A stretch of 32,998 nt of DNA from Zygnema cylindricum (Eukaryota; Streptophyta; Zygnematophyceae; Zygnematales; Zygnemataceae). The first letter of the stretch is position 1. Every line of letters begins with the position of its first letter. The DNA lies in contig JBBHKE010001357.1 of the NCBI GenBank assembly GCA_037447655.1, positions 1-32,998 on the forward strand. Reading direction: 5' to 3'. This document shows, in pieces, positions 1-14,039 of the stretch. Made by a program: the position numbers and the translations under genes. The notes under the pieces are model-generated. The model was not told the origin of the DNA and searched no databases. It saw only the letters and a program-made list of their open reading frames with translations.

Positions 1-1130
1 AATCTGCCACCTGTCCGCAGATTAAGCTAGAATACTCTAAATTTCACTAAGGACTCAAACATAGCAAAACGACAAACCAAAACGAAAGTACTAGACAAAG
101 CTAAAAGTACTATCGTACTAAACTAGACGTAACACAATTCTAGACGCAAAACGAAAAGACAAATATGTTTCGCGAAACAACTAGAACTTTATCTAAACAC
201 ACGTAACTGTACTTTTGGTATATTCTAAAAAGTACAGTTTTTCTTTCGCGAAATCAAACTGATTCCGCGTGCGTACGATTCTTTCAATGAATCGTAACAA
301 TTTGAACGAATTCTTTGCTTGTCGAATTTTTTAATTGCATTATCTCAATTTTAAAATTACACTTTACCACAAATCTTTTAATACCTGGAAATTAGCTGAT
401 TGCACTTCAAAAAGGACAACATCGAAGAAGAGATTCTATCTAACAGGACAATCAACTAGGGTTGGTTCACTGTTTGAAGGTAATCGCAATTTTGATGTTA
501 AGTCTTTTAAGCCGTGGGATAAAAAATAACTCATTTGTTGCCAGCATTTAGTCAAGTCGAAAAAACTGAAGGCATAAAGCTGTTAAATGGAATGTCAGAT
601 GCGTTTCTCCAACAAGAGGAAGACTTTATTTTGTATAAAGCAACGGTTTAAAATGGACATACAGAACATGATTGAAAGTTAATATTTTCAAGACTACTAA
701 ATGCTGGATACTATAATTACCAACTGTATGATCGTTTTTTTGTTCATCAACCTTTTCCTTCTAAAATGCATACAAATAGCGAATGTTTTTTCTCACTTAT
801 TCTTGGTAGTTTCTGGTACAACTGTCCGGTATAAATAAGGAAATGTGGAAAGATTTTGATTGACGAGGAAGTTAAAACTATGTAAAATGAATGTGTGAAG
901 AAATTGTTTTTTTATTTTTCCAATTGTATAGGAAGAACACTTGATTCAAGGCGTAAACATAACAATAACACAAAGAAAATCAGTCATAAGCAGATTTGTT
1001 TTTCTTTTGTTTTTAAAGTGTTCATTCATGTTTCTGATAAAATCATTGAAGCAAAAATGACTCATTCCACCAAATAGCTGAAAACTTGCCAATATATCTT
1101 CCATTATTTCATATTCGTAATTACAGAGCT
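1..1130. other. Intergenic DNA without a recognisable gene
   Basis: This stretch is A+T-rich and holds only short open frames (up to about 64 codons) with no motif I recognise. A weak open stretch near 530-650 could be a decayed coding fragment, but I see no start context, splice sites or family signature. It lies beyond the 3' end of MYB gene 1, which is transcribed towards it. Confidence 0.5.
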
Positions 1131-1527
1131 TATTTAGAATCCAACCGATAGTTTTCAGAGTTTTCCAAAAACATTGTCAAAGCATATGCCATATTGTTAC
1201 ATCTCTCCTACTCCATATTCAGCTTTTAAATCTAAGAGTCTTAAGTCTCTTAACCAAGATTCACTACAATCCTACCGGCAAAGCCTAACTGTTGCCTAGA
1301 ACTTCATGTATCTTTTCTGACAGATCAATCACTACCTAGCAACTATCACCACTCTTTCCTGAGGGTCCTAAAAATAAAAAAATATGACAACTTTTTCATT
1401 TCATGAGCATGTAGCATCCAAAGCATTTTAAGAGAGACCTCATTTTTGGTCCAAGAAGATACAGAATTTGGAAATACTGTTGTACAAAGCGCGAAGTGAA
1501 GAGGTTTAGAATGAAAAATAAAAGAAA
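1131..1527 (-). other. Presumed 3' UTR and downstream flank of MYB gene 1, duplicated at gene 4
   Basis: This is the sequence just after the stop codon of MYB gene 1 on the minus strand. It aligns with 27061-27452 below gene 4; for example both contain CATATGCCATATTG, CTCCTACTCCATATTC and CATGAGCATGTAG. The similarity shows that the duplication which made genes 1 and 4 carried the 3' flank along. No clear AATAAA signal is visible on the minus strand here, so the poly(A) site is not placed. Confidence 0.6.
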
Positions 1528-3479
1528 TTAGCAAAGAATGGAAGAAATGTCGACTGAAATTGGATTTTTTCGGATCACAGCATTCGGAAGAAAAGGTTCT
1601 TCCACTGGCAGTTCTTCCCCATGTTCTTTTTCCCAAGCCTCTAATTCCAAAATTCTCCATAAAAGGTCCATTTCTGAACTATCTAATCTCTGAGTTGGTC
1701 GAGAAGATGAGGAAATGTGAGTGCTATGAATATTTGGAAGAAGAAAATCCAAAGACACATCTGAATTCTGTGAAGGATGAGAAAGTAGTGAGGGAGACGA
1801 AGGCACAGAAAGGTTCTGGGAGTTTTCTATAGCTAATTCTCCAATCGCAGAAGAGGAAATTTCTTGGGTGTACTCCCACCCGTTTGAGGGATAACACAAC
1901 CTCTCTATTTGGTCAAATTCACTGTAGAGATTTTCCCCCCATAAGTCACTTTGATGGCTTCCAGGGAGCTGGAATCCTTCCTCCCCATAGCTGCCACGTG
2001 GCAGGTTAAGAAACTCATTGGAAAGACTTTCCAATGTTTTCATGCCAGCTGGCGGGCAGCCATTGGACGAAGTGGCAGTGGTGACGTCATCAGTCATTTG
2101 GCAGCAATAGAGGCGGAGGAGACGTTCCATAGTGTCGAGACAAGGTGGGGAAGAGGGAGAAGGAGAGGAAAGAGTGTTCGACTTAGCGATAGGAGTACCC
2201 TCTCCTTTTAAGAAGGCCATGTTTCCCGTTGAGTCTTGAAAGCCTCCGTATCCATTATTGGACAAGGAGGGGACGGCGGGGAAGGAGGGGAAGGAGGGGA
2301 AGGACGGGACGGAGGGGAAGGAGGGGAAGGAGGGGAAGGAGGGGACGGAGGGGAAGGAGGGGACGGAGGAGAAGGAGGGGGAGGGGAATGAAGAGGAGGA
2401 GATGAAGGCAGGAAGAGAGGGAAGAGATGGGGGAGAAGGAGAAGAGGTCGAGGCAGGAGGCATTCTAACAGCCATGGGTGGGAGAGTGGGAGAGAAGAGG
2501 AGCTCCTCGAGAGTAAATTCCATGGAAGAGTCTTTCAAGCCTTCAGAGGTTTCCAAGGGAGCACTCTGGGCGGCCATGGCTTCTGGGGACCAGTCAGGGG
2601 AGGATATGGCGGTCACTTCCCCGGAGGAAGAGCCCCCACTGCTGCCCATGGAAGCTGTCTCCACGCCCTCGCCCACTTTGGAGAGGCATGTCGGATCCTC
2701 CTGAAGGAAAAATGGCGGCAATGGATAACAGTTAGAGTGGAGTGTCACGTCTGATGGACCTTAAACTGTGTTGGGCCAGAGGGCAGAAAAGGAAAAGGAA
2801 AAATAGAGAGGAGAGGAGGGAGAGGGAGAGAGAGAAAGAGAGGGAGAGAGAGGAAGATAGAAAGAGGGAGGAAAAGGGAGAGGGAAAGGGACAGGGAGAG
2901 GGAGAGGGAGAGGGAAGAGAAATAAAGAGAGGGAGAGGAAGAAGGAGAGAGAAAGGGAGAGAATGAGAGGCGAAGGGAAAGAGAGAGAAAAAGACGGGGA
3001 TAGAGAGAGAGGGAGAGACACCGGGAACTTGTTCTCTTGCTCACCTTTAAGTATTGCGCGAGCAGCTCCTTGTACTTCCTCTTGAGGCTGCCGTTCCAGT
3101 AGTTCTTGACCGCGTTGTCGGTCCTCCCCCTGAGCCCCCGGCTGATGGCTGCCCAGCGCCTCCCCCGCTGCGCCACTCCGAGCACGATGGCGCGGCGCTC
3201 GCGCGCAGTGAAGGGCGTGTGCGTCAGCTCCGGCCGCAGGTAGTTGCGCCACCGCATGCGGCAGCTCTTCGCGCTCCGCCGCCCCCCCAGCGCCGCCGCC
3301 ACCGCGCCCCACTGCCGCGCGCCCGCCCGCGCCACCGCAAGCCGCAGCTCCAAGTCCTCGGAAGGACTCCACGCGCCGCGCCGGAGCTCGGAGTGATCGG
3401 GGAGAGAATTCGCACGTGGCAGATCGGTTTGACTTGTTAGTTCAGATGAGGACGAATCTTTGCTGTGCTTGCTCGTCAT
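1528..3479 (-). CDS. R2R3-MYB transcription factor, gene 1 (two coding exons)
   Basis: This gene encodes a predicted nuclear DNA-binding regulator of 535 residues. Exon 1 is 3479-3045 (145 aa) and exon 2 is 2700-1528 (390 aa). The 344-bp intron is phase 0, with donor AAG|GTGAGC and acceptor TTCCTTCAG|GAG. R2 has Trp37, Trp57 and Trp77. R3 has Phe90, Trp109 and Trp128, with canonical 18-19 residue spacing. The second-repeat helix is KSCRMRWRNYLRP and the third helix GRTDNAVKNYWNG. The bHLH-interaction signature in R3 is absent, and R3 opens FTARERR in place of the usual acidic EED. The tail has the motif FTLEELLFSPTLPPMA (about 207-222), a Phe/Pro/Ser repeat (about 253-291), LPRGS, and the ending NPISVDISSILC shared with gene 4. 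The start ATG at 3479 is chosen because gene 4 begins with the same MTSK. R2R3-MYB identity is certain; the subgroup and targets are unknown. Confidence 0.9.
2264..2387. repeat. In-frame minisatellite coding Phe-Pro-Ser repeats in MYB gene 1
   Basis: The plus strand shows tandem GGGGAAGGA / GGGGACGGA units. On the minus (coding) strand these read as repeated SFPSFPSVP. Gene 4 has only a short version at the matching place (FPSSSFPSFSAVPSSS), so the array expanded or contracted after the duplication. Units are multiples of three, so length changes keep the frame. Confidence 0.8.
2701..3044 (-). other. Intron of MYB gene 1, pyrimidine-rich on the sense strand
   Basis: The intron lies between the MYB exon and the C-terminal exon. 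On the plus strand it is almost pure G/A from about 2775 to 3020, so the pre-mRNA is a long C/U tract. The intron at the same place in gene 4 is a (GA)n array on the same strand, and intron 2 of gene 2 has a much longer C/T tract in its sense strand. Confidence 0.8.
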
Positions 3480-3505
3480 GCTTGTTTTCTGCTGGACCGA
3501 CTTTA

Positions 3506-3539
<34 letters not shown>

Positions 3540-3990
3540 CTCTTGCGAGGGTTATAGCTCTCGGTTGGGTTGTCACTTGTCAGGCTCTGATTCTAAGCAA
3601 CGTTCAGTTTAGATCTCAGATGCGTTCTGGCCGCACTTTATGCCTCGAATCGAACGGGGGACGCGGCGTGTTAGACCTACGGCAAGTGTTGCCGGCAGCT
3701 TGCACTCCACCGATTTTACCGATAGCGGGACCTCAACTCACCGTAGCCGTAGCCGGTCGGCTCTAAAGACCGACTTGCAACAGGAGCTTCCGGACAATCT
3801 TCAGCTCAGTAGGATATGATTGTCTGTTCCGTATCTGTTTAGTAATTTTGCACCGTCCGATTTCACATGTCAACGGTGGTAGAACACGGTGCCGGCAACA
3901 CGCGGCCGGCATCCCCGGTTGCAAGCTGGGACTGTCAGAGTATTTTGCAAGCTTGGCTCAGAAAATCTGTGCCGGCCTTTTTTGAATCTG
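3480..3990 (-). promoter_or_regulatory. Upstream region of MYB gene 1, shared with gene 4
   Basis: The sequence aligns in part with 29351-29780 upstream of gene 4. Shared pieces include CTCTCGGTTGGG, GCTTCCGGACAATC and GCCGGCATCCC. The similarity covers presumed 5' UTR and proximal promoter. I see no firm TATA box in this copy. It ends near 3990, which I take as the edge of the roughly 2.8-kb duplicated block. Confidence 0.55.
3508..3546. repeat. (TC)n tract in the 5' leader of MYB gene 1
   Basis: An uninterrupted TC run ends in CGCTCTCTTGCGAG. Read on the coding strand it is GCGAGAGA followed by (GA)n and GAAAC, about 30 bases upstream of the ATG. MYB gene 2 has the same arrangement (GCGAGA, (GA)n, GAAACAC) before its ATG. 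GA repeats are known binding sites of plant BBR/BPC proteins; a role here is inference. Confidence 0.75.
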
Positions 3991-4486
3991 AAGAGGCTCG
4001 GAGAGTGGCTGGAATGACCTGGAATGTACGGACGTGTTCACGGATAAGCTCGAATCTTTTGGGATGACGCCGCAAAACAGTGGGCATGGCAGCGAATTAT
4101 CATAATTGATCAAGTTGAGAACTTCTAAACCAAGATTCAGGGATGGATGTCGCAAAGTCAAGGATAAAATCACACCTAACGTCAAAGTAATTATTGAAGC
4201 GCCACGCAATCGTCAACGCATCGCCCGGTTCAGCAGCGAAGGATTACACCAACGCTTGTCGAATATCGAGATTTTTGTCCTCCGATGTTTTGTTCTAGCG
4301 AGTTGCAATATGTGTGCTTAGTTCGAAGAGAAAAGGTTTTTAAAAAAACCCCATATTGTGTGTATATTGTATACGTGTCCTGGGTGCACAACACGTGTCC
4401 GTACGGAATCGCCATTATTGAACGCAGCATTGACGTAACGATGGTTCACAGTTGACACAGTCTGGCGGCCTGAATTTTTTAACAAC
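3991..4486. other. Intergenic DNA, no gene seen
   Basis: There is no coding signature. Short open frames here lack family motifs. From about 4486 the sequence becomes a transposon end (CGCTATTAGTGTTACTAATAC followed by GCGCCCCTAAATTTTGACCC), which also occurs at 20875-20935. Confidence 0.5.
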
Positions 4487-4552
4487 GTTCGCTATTAGTG
4501 TTACTAATACTAATTCGGCGCCCCTAAATTTTGACCCTCGAACATAAAATAT

Positions 4553-5360
4553 TAGTGTTGGGTATCGGGAAAATTCATATCGCGATAATTTTGATATTCG
4601 ATATATCGAATATCGATCGAGCAGAATCCGCGATATATCGTACCGACACCAACATAAAATATCGCGATATATAGTGTTTTTTTAATTTAATATTTTATAT
4701 TTCTATATAATATGTAATTTTAGCGAAAAAGACAAATTGTCTGATACACCACGTACGACGTGATTTTCGTTCCGTGACTTAAAGGTAGAGCCGAAAAATG
4801 TAACCGACAAAAAAGTACTAGTTCCGTAATTCATATAATTACTTATTTGGGGCATGGTTACATCAGGAGGTCACTGTAATAGTACGCACAGCAAAATTTA
4901 TGTATTACAGAGGCCTCGGTTACATCGCGTATCGTCTGTAAACAAGTTTTTACATACGTGTTTTGATTTGAGTGGTTCATTGTAAGTTGACGATCAAATC
5001 TCTAAAATCGTCAAAGATTTGAAAACCGACCATTCTCGTTAGAAATCCGTACTTGCGTATTATGTACGTGTACTTCGAAAGTGTACCGCGTCAATGTACC
5101 TCAGAGATCTCCTTCACTCTACTGAAAAACATTATTTCTTTCGGCAAAGATTTTACGGTCACCTTGTCCCGAAGCCACGTGACTTTGGAGACCTATGAAA
5201 ATTTTCATTTTATATTTTTTTAATGCCTCGATATATCGTCGATACGATATATCGCAATATTTTCATCTTCGATATATCGAAGTGACATATCGATTATCAG
5301 GTACATGAAATTCGATATATATCGAATATCGGCAAAAGGAGTCCTCGTTACCCAGCACTA
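4553..5360. mobile_element. hAT-like MITE copy 1, with 8-bp target-site duplication
   Basis: The element starts TAGTGTTGGGTATCGG and ends CGTTACCCAGCACTA, an imperfect terminal inverted repeat. It is flanked by a perfect 8-bp direct repeat TAAAATAT (4545-4552 and 5361-5368), which is the target-site length of the hAT superfamily. Both ends are packed with self-complementary words such as TCGATATATCGA. No transposase frame is present. It sits inside a fragment of another element (GCGCCCCTAAATTTTGACCC, about 4486-4544) and itself contains an insertion at about 4848-5210. Confidence 0.82.
4848..5210 (+). mobile_element. Truncated GGTTACATC-type element nested in hAT-like MITE 1
   Basis: The sequence from GGCATGGTTACATCAGGAGG to CCACGTGACTTTGG matches the reverse complement of about 22150-22515 and 31400-31768. 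Only one terminal inverted repeat is kept and the internal hairpin half is missing, so this is a half element. The TIR is worn (GGGGCATGG for GGGTATGG). Confidence 0.65.
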
Positions 5361-5368
5361 TAAAATAT

Positions 5369-7388
5369 AATATATAACGCTATTTTCACATTTACGTTCA
5401 GCTATCAATTACAATATTTTGGAAAGATTCCAAATAGTACTAATAGTAATAGTACTTTTTATCTGTAGCTAACAACGTACCTGTAAGAGGTGGGTTGGTA
5501 GCTACAGAAATAAAATTAATCGCGACACGCTGGACGATTAAGATACATGTCACGATGGACAACTAACGAAAATAATTTGACATGGTATGTACCTTTAAAA
5601 ATGCAACTAAATATAAAAAAAGTAATCTCAAAACGGTCCTTCGTCGCGCTATTTCTGGCAACGCTCTTTCGTCACACTATTTCCGGCAAAGGATTTTCGT
5701 CATGTTCGAAAACAATAACTTGAAAAAATGAGCCGCCGTAGAAGACTGGCGTTTGCAAAAAGCACAAACGTTATGTCGTACTATGACTTGGTACACAAGT
5801 ACACGGTACGCAAGTGAAGATTTGAAATGAAATTTGTCGGTGTGAAAAAATTGAAGGATAATCAATATCGGATCGTAGTTTACGTGGTGCCACTCAATGT
5901 ATAACACGCGGTTTACATACTTTTCGCAATGGAACATCGACTCAATCAACCCGACCCGTAGAGTTGGCCGTACGATTACAAAAATGACTGATGGAACTTG
6001 ACCCTAAGCTAGCGTCAATGTTTTGTTGGCGTTAGGCCCTTTAATGTAATCGGACCTCCTACTTAAGGGAATGATTTTTTAAAACGTTAGGTTGAACAAA
6101 GAGCTGTTACTAGGAAAGAGATATTTCGTTTTGGGGAAAAAACATTAAGAAAACAGTAGTTAGAAAAGGTAAAGAGTGTCTATAAAAAGATAATTTTCGT
6201 TTAGAAAAAAGTAACCCCAAAACGTCAAATGTTGTAAAAGACAAAGCGTCACCAAAAAGTAAAGGATTTTTGTGGTTCAATGACTTAATACACAAGTACA
6301 TGGTACGTAAATGAGGATATTACATTAATATCGGTCGGTATGGAAAATCTTTGACGATTTTAGATATTTGATCTTAACTTTCGTGTTAGCGTTTGAAGCA
6401 TAACACATATGCCAAAGCTTGTTTACAAATACTACGTGATGGCCCTTTGTCCAAAACATGAAAGTTACAGTAGAAATGTTATCCGTACAATTACAAAAAC
6501 ATCCGCATGGAACTCAAGACTAAGGGTAAGGTTCCATTAGGGGAAAATGTCTTTGTTTACTGAAAGCCGTACTGTTTCGTACAGTGTCGTACCCAAAAAT
6601 AAATGTTAGAAAAATAAGCCTACTGAATAAGGGATTTGATTCTCCACGTTTATGGGCGTTAACATGGACCGTCTGATGCATAATCGGATACGCCATCATC
6701 TAACACTTTTAATTCGCAACAAGTGACGCGGAGTATATCAATTTTAAGCGCTTGAACGAATAGCATCGTGCCGCGTGGAAAAGTGAACCAATATCCATGA
6801 TGACCGCGCGACGAGATGGGTACACGTCGCATTTGACATGTGCCTTCCGCCAGGGAGGATGCAAGGCCACCGGAAGCCGCAAGAAAATATTTGACGGAAG
6901 ATATTGTTTCAAGCTTCTGTTGCCATCCACTAACCATTCTAACATTTTTGTACGCTTTTACAAATTTTAAGTTTCGTCCGCCCGCACATATTCTATTCAA
7001 TACGTCGTACGAGTCACTTTTTACCTTCGTTGGTACAAGTATGTGGTCACAATTTGTTGTCAGAGATTCTTTGAATACTACCATAATCGTATTCATTTAT
7101 TACGTGGACCAACCAAAGTGTACCACGCAAATAAAATGTCGGTTACTGACCCGACGCAATGGAAAGATGGCTTCAGTAAACGAATTTTTGACGTTTACTG
7201 AGACCGCCTAATGGAACAACGCTCTAAGCTGATCGAACAATGACTAAAAACCTTCAATTTTATTCGAGAAGTCTACAAGAACATGTTAACAACAACAAAA
7301 TCTATGACACGTGATGTTATGAGTGGTTGAGCTGATTCGCTTGTGCAAAATGACAAAGGCTCATTTTGATTTATAGTGGATGCGTAAA
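5369..7388. other. Intergenic DNA with decayed repeats, no convincing gene
   Basis: Two diverged copies of one repeat lie at about 5780-5995 and 6275-6515. Both hold a GTACACAAGTACA-like start, GTGCCACTCA or its decayed form, and an end near CGTACAATTACAAAAA. They also resemble the inner part of the GGTTACATC elements (TTTGACGATTTTAGA). At 6020-6050, GTTTTGTTGGCGTTAGGCC matches the reverse complement of 20365-20395. A 145-codon open frame on the minus strand (6659-7096) has no recognisable domain and I do not call it a gene. Confidence 0.5.
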
Positions 7389-7391
7389 TTA

Positions 7392-8313
7392 GGGTACGTC
7401 CCCATGTATTAACGTATCGACTTTATTCTGTCCATTTCACCCAAAACGCAGTTCCGTACGAGAAAAACTTTAGCCGTACAATAAAATCAATTCTTTAAAA
7501 GTACAACAAACGTCAAGTCGATACTTTGAATGTACTTCATGTTGGTCGTCATGTTAACGAATTTTGGCGTTTTGCCTTTTTCGACCCCCGGACAAGAGAA
7601 TATAGCCCGTCAAAAAACTTCATCAAAAGTCACCTCGCGACTTGATTTCAGGTAAAGTACCGCCCAAAAAAAGAATGAAAAACGGTCCACGCACGCGCCA
7701 CACGAGTGTGAAAATTTTAGGACGAGGGAGAGCACTTGCTATTTTTCTCTTGCCCGTCTCGGACCTCCACTTTCATTCATGGGTCCTTTGCAAAATTTTG
7801 CGCCTTCGTCGCCTCTCCCCTCTCCCTCTCACACCATCGCTTTTATCTCACACTTTTTAGAATGAGACACGACAATACTAGTATTAAATGAAAGATATTT
7901 AAAAAATAATTCTTTTGATTACCTTTATGTATATTTTTATGGCTAGTCGAGTGAGAAAAGTCGAAAAAACGAAATCGGATATCCATCGTGGAAAGTTCTT
8001 GAATTTTGTGACGTCGACGTTGTCACAAGTGAACATGGCGTCACAATGTCACAAAACCCTAAACATCTGCCATGTCACAAAATTACAAAAAACCAAACGT
8101 CTACAACCGTCGCTGTTTTTGTTGGCGTCATCAATTGTCGGAAGTTTCGTAGTCGTCTTCAACCGTCACAAAGTTGTACCTACGTCTACAACCGTCACAT
8201 TTCAAAGTTCCGATTTCATTTTCGCACATTGGGACGCTTTTCAAAGTAGTACGGAACACTTCACTACAGTCCAAAATACTTTTTCAAAGTATCGCTTACA
8301 TGGGGACGTACTT
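7392..8313. mobile_element. PIF/Harbinger-like MITE, GGGTACGTCCCCATGT type (copy E1)
   Basis: The left end reads GGGTACGTCCCCATGTA after TTA (7389-7391). The right end is TACATGGGGACGTAC with a worn terminus, followed by TTA (8314-8316). A 3-bp TTA/TAA target site with a GGG-starting TIR is typical of PIF/Harbinger. An imperfect hairpin lies about 230 bases from the left end (7622-7647, around CACCTCGCG). The right half holds repeated GTCACAA words, also seen in the other copies. No transposase is encoded. Confidence 0.65.
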
Positions 8314-8316
8314 TTA

Positions 8317-9687
8317 CGCTGTGTACTTAAAATGCATTTCCATTTACCACAGCCTGGTTTTTTGTGTACGGTATTCGTACAGTTTCACTATGAGACAAAG
8401 GTTCCAAGCTGATTTATTGCGATTAGATTGGCCCAGAGTGTTACAGCAGTAGTCCCCTTATTTAATTACACGTGTAGCGACATGACAGAGACAACCCGAT
8501 TCATACGGTTATCGCAATGATGAAATTTGTCGCATATCTATACATTCGGTTCGATGTATTTTTCTGAACGACTTTTGTTATGGACACGAAAAGTGGCCTC
8601 GTGAGCACCAGGCTACCAGCGAGGGGCAGTGCACTCAAATTATTTCTATACGCTTTCGGCAGTATTCGAAGAAAACGACAAAACGTTCTTAAAGGAACAG
8701 AGCGCCTGAATGCCTGGCACTTGACCCACATGGGTGTGTGGATACAGCGCACTTCTAATCATTGCCTGGACTTTCAGATAACGTCACCCACTAGCATTTC
8801 TGGATTTTGCTGTCGCTACCACTTGCCACAAACAATAAATTGACTTCGCGACTAATCGTCGACGTTTGGTAAATCTTAATGAAGATAACTTTGTAATGGT
8901 TATCCCTCGAGACTCCGAGAATATTAGGGTTTTCAGGCAAGCGAAGTCGATTTCAAAGTCGTATTATACTACGACCTGATTATAGGCATGTTTTTGGCCA
9001 TTCGCAACTGGTCATGTTTGCGAGTGACGACAAATCGAGTAATAAAATCGGGAGAGAAAATTATCCAAAAAATTTAGCTGATGGTTGCTGAATTCGTCTC
9101 AGATGTTTTTTTGGAATCACCTCTCATAGTTAAACCAATCAATTTCCGTTTCGTAACACCTAAAGGCGGCTCTCAAATTTTAGCGAGATATTTTTTGTTT
9201 CCTTTTACTATTTTTTTTCCGAGAAAGTACATGCACAGAGTATAAGGTGGCACCCTCGTTCGCCGCGGCCAAAAACGCAGATGGATATTATTCGGTCGCT
9301 CCTCCCCGCAAACCGACTCGAGCGCAGCCCTTATCTCCGTACATTCCAAGTCGTGCCTTACTGAAAACGCTTGCGGCGCGGCGCGGCCACTCATATTGAC
9401 TCGAATCACGAGCAGACAAAATAGCTGACAGCCGATCCACCCACTATATCGCTGCAGAGAAGCGACAGTCGTCGCAGCGACGACAAGATTTTGTCGTTCT
9501 TGCACGCTCCAGCGGATCCGGCCGGCACTGCCGATTTGCACACGAGAGCCGCGAACGGTGGTACGGACGCAGACTCAATGCAAGCCCAACGGGAGCGAAA
9601 GATATTCTTCAAAACACAAACGCACAATAATACGGACGAACTGTCAGAGCAAGAAATTGCTTAGAAGCTCGAGATGACTTAAGAGAA

Positions 9688-9690
<3 letters not shown>
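8317..9690. other. Upstream region of MYB gene 2
   Basis: No gene is recognised. The part 9240-9560 is clearly richer in G+C and CpG than its surroundings and precedes the gene 2 leader. CCACTATATCG near 9440 is the only weak TATA-like word I see. Core promoter and transcription start cannot be fixed from sequence alone. Confidence 0.45.

Positions 9691-9722
<32 letters not shown>
9691..9722. repeat. (GA)n tract in the 5' leader of MYB gene 2
   Basis: A pure GA run framed by GAAAGC before and AAACACAGA after, about 40 bases before the ATG at 9763. The same layout occurs upstream of MYB gene 1 in its own orientation, which suggests a retained leader element, not a chance microsatellite. Confidence 0.75.
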
Positions 9723-9726
<4 letters not shown>

Positions 9727-9762
9727 CAGATACACAAACAAAACCAGCAACAGTGCGCTGCC

Positions 9763-14039
<4,277 letters not shown>

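Noticed and set aside
3054-3440. 128-codon open frame opposite the MYB exon of gene 1, repeated at the other three loci
   Set aside because: It is antisense to the G+C-rich MYB exon, where stop codons are rare; the MYB frame has the conserved tryptophans.
6659-7096. 145-codon open frame on the minus strand
   Set aside because: It lies in repeat-rich DNA, has no recognisable domain and overlaps another long frame on the opposite strand.
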